A stretch of 64,000 nt of DNA from assembly GCA_963573385.1 (NCBI GenBank), contig CAUYLG010065599.1:18815-82814 (forward strand), written 5' to 3'. Under the pieces are notes generated by a model, which did not search any database, was not told the origin of the DNA, and was given only the letters and a program-made list of their open reading frames with translations. This DNA is from Cacajao melanocephalus (taxonomy: Eukaryota; Chordata; Mammalia; Primates; Pitheciidae). Made by a program: the position numbers and the translations under genes. This document shows positions 1 through 12,190 of the stretch, piece by piece (positions within the stretch are counted from its first letter, which is position 1; the number at the start of each line of letters is the position of its first letter).

Positions 1-1121
1 ATATTCAACAAGATTAAGGCTAGATGACAATTTTTTTGTTTGTCTGGACAATGACTATGCCAGCTAGGAGAGGGGGAAAAAAAATCACGCCTTCAGACTA
101 TGCCTATGTTTCCTGAAAATTTTTCAAAACACCAGGTTTTAATAAGGAATAACGCAGCTGAAAAGTTCAGATTTCTTATGGCACAAAGAAGGGGCACAGC
201 TTTCAGCAATAACTAATTTCACCAGTGCTCTCCATGTGTGGTCTTACAAAGCCATGTTTGGAATACATTTAAAGAAAAACTAGAGGAAAGTGCATCAGTA
301 CTGTCTCCTCTGGGAAAAAGCAGAGAAAATAAAGTAATTCTGGCAAAGGTGAAGATGCTAGACAAAACAAAACACAACTAGAAACCAAAAAATCCTCAGG
401 AAGCTCAGAAGAAATGGGCCCCGGCCAACAAAAGTCCTCAAATGATACTGTCACTGTAGGCCTCAGTTCCCCGGGCTCTTTACCCAGAACTGCTCTTCCC
501 CCAGCTTCTCACCTCTCCTCGTCTTTACATTTGCCCAGTAGACTTGCTGCTCTCCAGGCCATGGGAATGCCCCCAGTGGCTCAGAACTTGTAAGAGACTT
601 CATTTCTTCAAGGACTGTAAAGAAGGGCATGGGGAAGCTTTCACAGGGGGATCGTGGGGTGTTGCCATTCTAGGTTAGAATCCTAGATTCACTCCTCCAC
701 AGAAACACCAAGTCAAATGATAATTAGCTGGTAATTTTAGCATCATACAGCCCTTCAGGTATATATTACAAATGGGCTTGGGAGAAGTGATCATTTTAGA
801 GGATGGAAAATGCAGGTTCCAAATGATAACTCATGAGTCACTAAGCTCATTTTTAACTCGATGGCATTCCAAGTTTATGGGCCCATTGAGGATTCATGTA
901 ACTTCAACTACTGATTTACTCTGTTTGACCATACATACTTATTTATGTACATAATATTGATTCTCTATCGGAATAATAATTTATAAAATTCTATTTAACA
1001 TCTGACAAACTTTTCACTTCCAAACCAGTCATACTGCATCCTACCCCATCCTACCCAAACATGCCCCTTCTCTCAAGGTGAGGAGTCCACAGCCAAAGGA
1101 CGGGTCAATGTGGAGCCCAGC
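1..1121. other. ESR2 intron (after the 300-bp exon), repeat-poor part
   Basis: No coding exon of the ESR2 ligand-binding domain is recognisable here. The sequence is ordinary AT-rich intron without a clear repeat. Confidence 0.7.
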
Positions 1122-1410
1122 TTTTTTATTAATTATTATTATTATTATTATTTTAGACAGAGTCTTGCTCTGTTGTGATCTCAGCTCACTACAACCTCTG
1201 CCTCCTGGGTTAAATCGATTCTCCTGCCTCAGCCTCCCAAATAGCTGGAATTACAGGCACCTGCCACCATGCCTGGCTAATTTTTGTATTTTTAGTAGAG
1301 ACAGGGTTTTGCCATGTTGGTCAGACTGGTCTTGAACACCTGACCCTGTATTCTGTCCTCCTCGGCCTCTTAAAGTGCTGGGATTACAGGCGTGAGCCAC
1401 TGCGCCTAGC
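1122..1410 (-). mobile_element. Alu, reverse
   Basis: The T-rich start carries an (ATT)n run (about 1127-1154), and the element ends cgcctagc. A short internal deletion removes the usual 'cccaggctggag' segment near 1170. Confidence 0.95.
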
Positions 1411-1924
1411 TGAGCCCATCGTTTTAACCCTGTTCCAGGTTCCAGGACCCTGGGATTTCTTGCCCAAATGACCCCAAGCCCAATTCCAGAGCCTGGGTGG
1501 GTTCCCTGGGTCCATCCTCCCAGACCACCTCTAGGCATGAAAGGTGGCCAACAGGTGTCTGTAGCAGATGTGGACACATAGGATAGGGTTTGTGCAAGGT
1601 AGTATGGGATGCATCTGTCCATGGGAAAAGAAGGGAGTCAAGAATAGAAATGCTGGGTGACGTACAGCTCTTTCTGCGCTACCATGTCTGGTACAGAACT
1701 CAGAGGAGTCTCAGAATTCTAAATCGGAACATGGCCTTGTTAAATGTAGGTATGCCAAGATGGGAGGAAAGAACATATTGCACTCAAAAGTTACATATCC
1801 AGCTGTGGAACTGTTAAATATCTAGGCACAGCTCGTGGACCTCTACTTTGTACTCTTGCCCCTTAAATATTAGCAGCAGGCCTTTCTACAAATACATGGA
1901 AAACTAATAGCCAGAAAGCACTAC

Positions 1925-2224
1925 CGGGAATCTTCTTGGCCCAGCTTATCATGTGTACCAACTCCTCATCAGCCAGCTTGGTCAGGGACATCATCATGGA
2001 AGCCTCGGTGAAGGGCACGCTGGGGCGGCTGATCAGCACATGGGGCGGCTCGGCCTCCAGGAGGCTGAGCACCAGCTGCTCGGGGCTCAGGGCGTCCAGC
2101 AGCAGCTCCCGCACTCGGGGCACGTGACCGCCACTTCTCTTGGCTTTGCCGGCGCAACGCAGCTGCTCCTCGGCATTTCCCTGTCTCCGCACAAGGCGGT
2201 ACCCACATCTCTCTCTCCGGGAGC
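1925..2224 (-). CDS. ESR2: ESR2 coding exon: hinge and start of ligand-binding domain (residues 218-318)
   Basis: The exon follows the acceptor ctttcctcttcag (2225) and ends CCCG before gtag (1924). Its 300 bp match the human exon. It encodes the C-terminal extension of the DNA-binding domain ([10 protein letters not shown]), the basic hinge including KAKRSGG (244-250), and helices 1-3 of the ligand-binding domain, ending WAKKIPG. Glu305, the residue that binds the steroid A-ring hydroxyl, is present. Differences from remembered human sequence include R233G, D236E, H240R, A252V, T271S, A287V and K304E; the last reverses a charge next to Glu305. The reading frame is open throughout. The following exons, starting FVELSLF in human, are not in the window, so the gene is cut at the left edge. 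Confidence 0.97.
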
Positions 2225-2708
2225 CTGAAGAGGAAAGCAGAGTCATTCGAATTGCCAGGGTAAAACCACAGTCAAGTAAAAGAAGCCCGACTCTTCTGGA
2301 GCCCGTGGGGCACATATCAAAGATTACTATGGTCTTGACTGTACTAGCAAAACCAAACACATAACTTTTCAGGTCTCCATTTCCAGGTCATCTATAGATA
2401 CCAACTCCATTTCTCTATAAAGAGCGCTCATATACCTGTTTCCAAACCATGCCATTAGGAATTTTCTTCAGGTAGGAAAATAGGGATATTTCCAAAGGTA
2501 TCAAATAATATACTTTTATTATAACACATTCTTAAAATGTTTATATGCATGTGTGCATATGTTTATATTTCTTTTTCATACTTACACAAAACAAGTATAT
2601 TTCAAATAACTAAGTAAAAAAAAACTGGAGAATATAGAAGAGAATAAATTTTGGCATAAACTGTTTCAGCCTTTTTAATACTTTTATGTTTTTCCATATT
2701 TTATACAC

Positions 2709-3204
<496 letters not shown>

Positions 3205-3245
3205 TTTATACACAAAATAAGATTGTAGTATATACACTATTTTAT

Positions 3246-3452
3246 TTTAATTGTATTTTTGAGAATGAGTCTCACTCTGTTGCCCAAGCTGGAGTATAGT
3301 GGTGCAATCATAGCTCACTGCAGCCTCCATCTCCTGGGCTCAAGCAACCCCGCTGCCTCAGCCTCCTGAGTAGCTGGCACTCCAAAACATGCCACCATGC
3401 CCAGCTAATTTTAAAATACTTTTATAGAGATAGGGTCTATGTTGCCCAGCAC
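3246..3452 (-). mobile_element. AluJ-like fragment, reverse
   Basis: The left-monomer side is truncated just after 'agggtctatgttgcccag', and the A-rich linker is diverged. Confidence 0.85.
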
Positions 3453-3598
3453 TCAATAGTTTGACTATATTCTCAGAACCCATTGGGCATTAAAAATCAT
3501 TTTTAAAGTTTGCTAATCTAACAAATGACTAAACCATCTTGCTTTACTTTGTATAATTACTAGCAAATTTGATTTCTATGCTTTTTCTTTGTATTTAC

Positions 3599-3914
<316 letters not shown>

Positions 3915-4099
3915 TAAGTTTTGGTGATACAGAAACAAGGCGGAACCAAAATACCAAACAATAACATGTAAGACGAGAGATGAATGATTTTGGTTAGAAT
4001 TTCTAAGATTCTTTTTTTGGGAAGATAAAAGCTTAAATTCTCAAATTAATCAAGAACACATGTTAAAAGATAGAAATGTCATTAAAGGAATTGAAACAT

Positions 4100-4393
4100 G
4101 GCCAAGCATGGTGGCTCACACTTGTAATCCCAGCACTTTAGGAGGCCAAGAGGGGAGGATCACTTGAGGCCAGGAGTTCAAGACCAGCCTGGGCAACATG
4201 GTGAAACCCCATCTCTACTAATAATACAAAAATTAGCTGGGCATGGTGGCATACCCCTGTAATCCCACCTATTTAGGAGGCTGAGGCAAGAGAATCACTT
4301 GAACCCAAGAGGCGGAGGCTGCAGTGTGTCGAGATCATGCCACTGGACTCCAGCCTGAGTGACATAGTGAGACTCTGTCTCAAAAGAAAAAAG
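4100..4393 (+). mobile_element. Alu, forward
   Basis: It starts ggccaagcatggtggctc and ends in a mixed A/G tail. The flanking duplication is close to aaggaattgaaaca. Confidence 0.93.
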
Positions 4394-5520
<1,127 letters not shown>

Positions 5521-5924
5521 TGTTCTAAGTCAGGATGTTATTAGCATGGTTACAACTTTTATATGAATTTCCCCTAAAAACACCCCTAAAAGTTAAAATC
5601 TGCAAAATGCTTAGTTTTCATATCTCATTTGATTATGTTTATTCACTAAATTCAATTGTCTACATTTTTAAAAATAAATGTTAGAAAGTATGAGAAAATT
5701 TAAATTATTGGCTCCCAGGAAAATTTATCAGAATTTCCTCTTAACCTTTACTAGTTATAATAGAAGAAAGGGCTCTATTTATTCAGAACATTTGAACCAA
5801 ATTTACTGCTAAAAGAATTAAAGGCCTTTAAGACAATTCATTTTATTTGTAATGAAGTAGAATGCTTTGGATATTTAAGGTCAATTATAACACCTAGGGT
5901 AAAATGGAACACAATGTATGTGTT

Positions 5925-6024
5925 TTTTAAATTTTATTATTATACTTTAAGTTCTAGCATACAAGTGCAGAATGTGCAGGTCTGTTACATAGGTATACAG
6001 GTGCCATGGTGGTTTGCTGCAAAA
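5925..6024 (-). mobile_element. L1 3' end fragment, reverse
   Basis: This is the reverse complement of the L1 3' UTR, with the 'actttaagttctag' and 'taggtatacaggtgcc' phrases typical of primate L1. Confidence 0.85.
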
Positions 6025-6050
6025 TGTATGGTTTTAAAAAGCACCTTTAT

Positions 6051-6350
6051 GCCAGGCACAGAGGTTCATGCCTGTAATCCCCCAGCACTTTGGGAGCCTG
6101 AGGCAAGAGGATCACTTGAGCCGAGGAGTTCAAGACTAGTCTGGGCAACATGGTGAAACCAGGTCTCTACAAAAAATACAAAAATTAGCCAGGCATGGTG
6201 GCACATACACCTGTAGTCCCAGCTACTCGGGAGGCTGAGGTGGAAGGATTAGTTGAGCCCAAAGAGGTCAAGGTTGCAGTAAGCCAAGATTGTGCCATTG
6301 CACTCCAGCCTGGGCAGCAGAGTAATACTCTCATGGGAAAAAAAAAAAAA
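6051..6350 (+). mobile_element. Alu, forward, with clear target-site duplication
   Basis: The duplication aaaaagcacctttatg flanks the element at 6036-6051 and 6346-6361. The copy has one extra C in the 'cccagcac' box. Confidence 0.95.
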
Positions 6351-6719
6351 GCACCTTTATGATCATGCATTTCTCTTTTGTAGCGTATATAAGAAAAAGG
6401 AATTTACAAAACAGATTTACATACCCTTTACATACCCTTTACACCCAAAGTGAGAGATTTTGAACTCATACATTCAAATTTACTTGACAAGTTTTCACTG
6501 ACAAAGTCTAATGTTCTAGGCCCTGTAATGAGTTCTGAGAATTCTAGACTCAATAAATAAAGCCCTTGACAAGGAACTCATTTTTCTATTGAGGATGTTT
6601 CCAGTGTTATAGCTTTTATACTGTAACCTAGGCAGCTGCTTCTCAGTGAGCTTAATGAGCAGCTCTACCAAATAGGAGTGCTCCATATTAGAGTAGCAAA
6701 TAGCCCCAGCCAAAGATGA

Positions 6720-6990
6720 TGATGATAATAGTGATAAATGATACTAACGGCAGCTAACGTCTACTGGAAGCTTCTATGCACCAGTCATTGCATATTGCAC
6801 ATAGATTATTCTGACAGCTACCCTACAGTATAGGAGCTATTACTGCCTCCAATGTACAGAGGTGGAACCAAACGTAAGCTCAAATAACTTGTCTAAGATG
6901 GTATAGGTAGAAAATAGTAGAAGCAGGATATAAACCCAAGCAGTAGCCTGAATCCAGAGCTGATGCTTTTAACCACTATTTTATACTACC
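6720..6990 (-). mobile_element. MIR, reverse
   Basis: A diverged match to the MIR core: 'gacagctaccctacag', an 'aatgtacagaggtgg' box, then 'aacttgtctaagatgg'. Confidence 0.6.
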
Positions 6991-6999
6991 TACCTACCA

Positions 7000-7690
7000 A
7001 ATCCCTTTCATGGAAGAATATACAGCAGGTATATAAAGATATGGCACCCAAAAGATTTTGAGCTATCCTCCGAATATGGGGATATAGGCCAAATACATGG
7101 CTATTCAGATGGATTTCCTGGCTCCTTACATTTCAGTGTATCCTTATAATGAAGTTTCATCCATAAAATTAGTCTAAGTGAGTGTCGTCCTACCATTATA
7201 TGACCACATCAAAACTTTAGTAGAAAAGACAAGATCAGAAATTCAGAAGAAAAAGGTGGTAACAGACTATATGGTTCAGAATAATAGGGGAAGCAGGATG
7301 GTGCAGGAGGATCCAAAATGCAGGTACAATCTCCAAGCCTTCAAGACCTGATAGAAGACAAAGTGTGCATAGAGGGTTCGGGGGAGGGCAGATAGGAAGA
7401 GTGATAGGAAAGGAAAGAGACAGAATTAAGAAATTTCATCTCTAATGGTCTTTCTCTATGGTCAGTGAAGGGTGAAATATCCCATTGTATATGTGCAACA
7501 ACCCATCTCATTGCTTCTGTAATTTCCAAAAAGAAGACAGTCTTTTCTTAAAGACTGTCTGGCTGAATTCAGAAGTTTCTCTCATTCCCTTTTCTGTGAA
7601 GGCTTCTTTAACCATCCCTCTGTACTCTGTCTCATCAAACAGTATTGTATCAAAACTCCTATGAGCTTTCCAGGGAAGGAGAGAGACGGA
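7000..7690. other. ESR2 intron, no recognisable element
   Basis: I see no gene, exon or confident repeat here. Short ORFs in this stretch have no family resemblance. Confidence 0.5.
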
Positions 7691-7855
7691 GAAAAACTAA
7701 AACTGAGTGGCAGGTACTGTGCTAAGTCTTTATACATGTTTTCATACTTATTCTTCACAAAATCCAGTGAAGCATACATCTCTGTTCAGAGATAAGAAAA
7801 CCAAGGGCCAAAGAGGTTCAGCAGTTTGAGCAGAGTCACAGTCACAGTCAGCAAG
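7690..7855 (-). mobile_element. MIR, reverse (degenerate)
   Basis: The order 'ggtactgtgctaagt', 'cttcacaaaatcc', 'gataagaaaacc' and 'agcagagtcacag' follows the MIR reverse consensus. Confidence 0.55.
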
Positions 7856-7995
7856 AAGTGATGAAACAGACTCTATGGGGTCCAACCTCCATGCCCTTCC
7901 CAGCATACACTGCCTTGAGCCATGAGGGCTACCGCTGTGCAACGGACACTAGTACAACAAAAGCATTCTTAAGACTAAGCTGGAAATCATTTTTT

Positions 7996-7997
<2 letters not shown>

Positions 7998-8032
<35 letters not shown>
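7998..8032. repeat. (CA)n microsatellite
   Basis: About 17 uninterrupted CA units. Confidence 0.97.
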
Positions 8033-8033
<1 letters not shown>

Positions 8034-8552
8034 TAAAATATTGTTTAACTTAAAACTTAAAATTTATTTGCAATCTTTTGTCAGGGAGCCAAGGCTTTCT
8101 GTTTAATTATCTGGGCCAACTAGACAAAGTCACTTTTTTGCATAAACCTACCCATGAGATACCTCTGGATTTTCAGTTTCAGCTTCTTTAAAACAGAGCA
8201 AGAACCTAGATACTTCTAAGGAATTCTGAATTCAGGATCTTCCTACATTTATGTTTTTCCCCTCAATCTCACCCATACCTATCTCAATAGCTATTAGTCC
8301 TTTAAGATTTTATTCCACTAGTCATAAAAAAAAAGATTTTATTCAAAACTTTCAACTAAACTTTCATAGAAAAAACAAACCTGTCTTTTCCTATTCATAA
8401 TATGTTTGCGTAAATTTTAATTAAATTTTATAATGTAACAATTACATTGAGTAGAAACAGGTTTGAGAAGAAGCCCATTGGTTTCTGATAAGGATAAACT
8501 GAAGCAATGGGAAGAGAAATGTTTAAGTGTTTGAGAGGGTAACCAATACACA

Positions 8553-8656
8553 CACTGCTGTTCGTCATTTCCTCTGTAAAACATCCTACCAGCGCCCAAA
8601 GGTGAGGCTTTGGGCGCTGGTAGGATGTTTTACAGAGGAAATGAAGAACATCAGTG
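8553..8656. repeat. Near-perfect inverted repeat (hairpin) in ESR2 intron
   Basis: The arms 8553-8601 and 8608-8656 are 49 bp, with only two mismatches (8564/8645 and 8558/8651). The inner 36 bp (8566-8601 with 8608-8643) pair perfectly around a 6-nt loop, gtgagg. I recognise no transposon ends or target-site duplication. A template-switch origin is the simplest reading. Confidence 0.9.
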
Positions 8657-9036
8657 ACTCTAGGAAGCCAGAGAAGTGTGATCAAATTAAGAGGACTTCT
8701 GCTGTAACTCTGAACTATAATAGCTGAGGGTTCCAATCTGTTGCATACACAGAGAAAAAGAAAAAGGCAGAGAATGCTCACAAGGCAGCGCTAGTAAGAA
8801 ACTGTCAGGGAGTAAAGAGATTTTTGTTTTAAATTTTCAAATAATTACAAAGAGAGAAATTACAACTAACCACAGGTAAAATACTGGCAAGCAGAAGACT
8901 AAGTGCAGGCAAGCTGCTATGAGTGCATATAAACAAGCAAGTGAGTACAGACAAATGAACCAAAACTCGCCAGGTGGACGGAGCTGGGTGTCGGCATCTT
9001 TGTCAGTTACATACTAAAACTGTTCACTTTTCTTTG

Positions 9037-9105
9037 TGTATAAAATATATGTGAATATATATATATATGTAAATATGTTATATACACATATGTATACACC
9101 TATTA
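9037..9105. repeat. AT-rich dinucleotide tract
   Basis: Imperfect (TA)n and (ATGT)n runs. Confidence 0.75.
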
Positions 9106-9662
9106 CTGTCATAGAACAAAATACATGCTGTATGTACTTTTCATAGTTCCATTATGTTTCTGACTCCTACATATTTTTCTACTTCTAGAAAGCTAGTCGG
9201 GGGATAGGTATGAGCTTCCTCCTGGCTACTCCAGTAATCCACAAGATATTCTACTTTTTTGTCACAAGCTTTAACCGTGGACATTTACCACGATTTCATC
9301 CTTAGAACTGGATTTTTCAAGGTCACAGGCAGATGGCCACCCAGCCCTGTTTGAGGACTCCAGTGGCTAGAAGTCCCCTAACCCATGTGGTGGCCTATTC
9401 TGTGGTCAGACCACTAGAACTGTATAAAGTTTTTCTCTACCTGGGGCCAAAACCTGCCTCCCATGATCTGTTCCCATTCACCCCAACTCTATCCTCTGCA
9501 GTTACTGTGGATAAGTCAATGCCCCCTCCAACGTAACTACACACAAATACTTAATTACTGTGTCCTTAATCTTCTTCTCTTCCCAGCAAATGTCCCTAGT
9601 TCCTCAGAGGACAGAGCTTTTAGCAAGGCCCATGTGCAATAAGAAGGGAAGTGAGCACTCAC

Positions 9663-9779
9663 CACACTTCACCATTCCCACTTCGTAGCATTTCCGAAGT
9701 CGGCAGGCCTGGCAGCTCTTGCGCCGGTTTTTATCGATTGTACACTGATTTGTAGCTGGACAAATATAATCGTTATGTC
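9663..9779 (-). CDS. ESR2: ESR2 coding exon: second zinc finger (residues 179-218)
   Basis: This 117-bp exon, the standard length for this exon, encodes the second zinc module, whose ligands C185, C191, C201 and C204 are all present. The D-box PATNQ (186-190), used for DNA-dependent dimerisation, is intact, as is the following [14 protein letters not shown] helix. The acceptor is cactctgctatag (9780) and the donor is gtgagt (9662). Codon phase (one base carried in, one base carried out) joins the flanking exons without a break. The exon is shorter than the usual ORF-finder threshold and was found by reading the reverse complement. No substitution relative to the remembered human protein is visible, as expected for the most conserved part of the receptor. 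Confidence 0.97.
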
Positions 9780-10173
9780 CTATAGCAGAGTGGGGGGAAG
9801 AAAAGGTTAATTGCTATGATCTCTTGGTTAAATCTCTTCCTGGTTAATACACTGATAACACTTCCCAGCTGAGAGACAGGGGACATCTTAAGGACCAGTA
9901 TAGGTACAAAGCCAAAGTCAAGCTACATTGTCACCTTGTTAATAAGTAAAAGAGACCTGGGAATATTTCAATATTCTAGTTTTTGACTAGTATGTTATTC
10001 TCTGCATATTCTTAGAATTCTCGAGAGAGAGATGTAAAAATATATCCTTTGAATGTGGAAAATAAGACAGTAACATTAAATTGATTTGCTCTAAGTCATA
10101 GAACTCAAGAGTTCAACACATCAAATTCAACTGCTTATATTCTTTTACATGTATCCCTTCGGGTTTAATAAGT

Positions 10174-10309
10174 TGTTTTTTTTTTTTTTTTTCAAAGATG
10201 GGGTTTCACTGTGCTGGTCAGGCTAGTCTTGAACTCCCGACCTCAGGTGATCCGCCCGCCTTGGCCTCCAAAGTGCTTGGATTACAGGCATGAGCCACTG
10301 TGCCCGGCC
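10174..10309 (-). mobile_element. Alu left-monomer element, reverse
   Basis: A single left monomer with a poly-T tail. The duplication ttaataag flanks it (about 10164 and 10310), so it inserted as a monomer-length copy. Confidence 0.85.
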
Positions 10310-11516
10310 TTAATAAGATATTTTAATGGGAATTCATAGTCAAATAAAATAACAAAAGGAACAAATAAAGAAATTAGCAATCTAAATAAGGACAGAATGT
10401 ACTGCTATTGATAAGAGTTGTAGTGTATTAGATTACTGTTCTCGATTCTTCATTCTCTCTCTCAGCCTTGCGACCCTGCAGTGTACTAGAGTGGGCAGAG
10501 AATAAACACTTCCCTACCAACTGCTGTTGGGCTTGACCACAGGACTTTCTGTAGTCAATGATATATCAATAGATGTGCTGCTCCAACAGTTTGGCTTGGC
10601 CTCTTGAGCTCCTGTGAGGTAGCCCCCGGTCCAAGGAGAACATAGTGACATGTGGAACAGATCTGACCTCCCCGAAAAGCCCAGAACCAAGTTTATGAAG
10701 TAGAGCTACTCTAAACAACTCAGACATAGAAGTACAAAAAATAAGGCTCAATATAGTAAGATCTTAAGAGTTTGAACTTGTTCATTATATAGCAATCTCT
10801 AAGACAATGGTGCTTTTAATTCATTTATGCAAGAAAGAGCTACGAATATTTACATTTCAAAAATTATTATTTCAGAAGAACCCATGAGAGGCAGCAAAAC
10901 TGATGGAGGCCAGGAGACCAGATGAAAGCCTGCTATAGTTGTGCAAATGAGAGATGTTTGGATAGGGTGTTGGTAGGGAGAATGAAGACAGCTACATGGG
11001 TCTGAGAAAGGATTAAGAAATAGAAATTATAATAAAATAGATGGAAAGTGAAAGTGAAAGTGAATAGGGCATTTTGGTGTCTTTGTTTCTAATACACAAT
11101 ATGGCCTGAATATCTTACATTAAGCCTATAATGAACCAGAATTTCAGTGTGGAGAATGAATGAATCGCAATGATAAACGAAATGAGCAAGTCATAAAAGA
11201 AAAAAGTTGCCAAATAATATGAAGACATGAACACATAAAGTTCTAAAACAGAGAAAATGAACCTGCAGTGTTTAGCGATGCATGTGTATGTGGTTAAACC
11301 ATACACACCAAGGAAGGCAGAAAGTAGGACTGTCCCACCTCTGCAGACAGGGAGGCAGGTGTGGCAGGAGAAATCACTCAGAGGGATTCTGGGGTGCAAT
11401 TATATTCTATTTCATTGTTTGAGCACTGGTTACATGGGGATTTGCTTTATAATTATTCTTTAAACTGGGCATATTACATGCAGAATTCTACACATTAGCA
11501 TACAATGAAAAGGTAA
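10310..11516. other. ESR2 intron, no recognisable element
   Basis: The only regular feature is a short GAAAGT triplet repeat at about 11044-11063. Confidence 0.5.
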
Positions 11517-11808
11517 TTTTTTTTTTTTTGAGACAGAATCTTCCTCTGTTGCCCAGCCTAGAGTGCAGTGGCACAATCTCAGCTCACTGCAACCTCTGCC
11601 TCCTGGATTCAAGCGATACTCCTGCCTCAGCCTCCTGAGATGGGATTACAGGCACCCACCACCATGCCTAGCTAATTTTTGGATTTTTAGTAGAGACAGG
11701 GTTTCGCCATGTTGGCCAGGCTGGTTTCAAACTTCTGACCTCAGGTGACCCGCTTGCCTTGTCCTCCCAAAGTGCTGGGATTATAGGCATGAGCCACTAC
11801 AGCCGGCC
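11517..11808 (-). mobile_element. Alu, reverse
   Basis: Full-length, with an 11-base T start; it ends agccggcc. Confidence 0.95.
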
Positions 11809-12057
11809 AGAAAACCTAAATTTAAAAACTAATTGTAACTCCAATCTGGAAACAGTCTTCATAATCTCTTAGATCTACATGAGTCTCTCATGCAGCGAAG
11901 AAGATGTATATGAAGTACAACAATATTTTTCAAGATTTCTTAGGCTCCTTTTCTATTAAATTATTAACTATACTTGATATCTTTTATTTCAAACAATAGC
12001 ATGTTTGAAATAACATCTATGGCCCAATTTTATTAAAGTACTTTGAGCTATCATTTT

Positions 12058-12190
12058 TGTTTTTTTTCCAAGACAGGGTCTCCCTCTGTCGCCCAGGCTG
12101 GAGTTACAGTGGTGTGATCTCAACTCACTGCAACCTCCACCTCCTGAAGTCAAGCAGTCGAGGGATCTCAGCCTCCCATGTAGCTGGGAC
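12058..12190 (-). mobile_element. Alu fragment, reverse, abutting an L1 3' end
   Basis: Only the right-monomer side is left. It breaks off at 'gtagctgggactcccac', where L1 3' UTR begins. Confidence 0.8.

Noticed and set aside
8553..8656. Reading the hairpin as a microRNA precursor
   Set aside because: The arms are almost perfectly complementary over 49 bp with a 6-nt loop, unlike a typical metazoan precursor with bulges and a larger loop. I keep it as a structural finding only.
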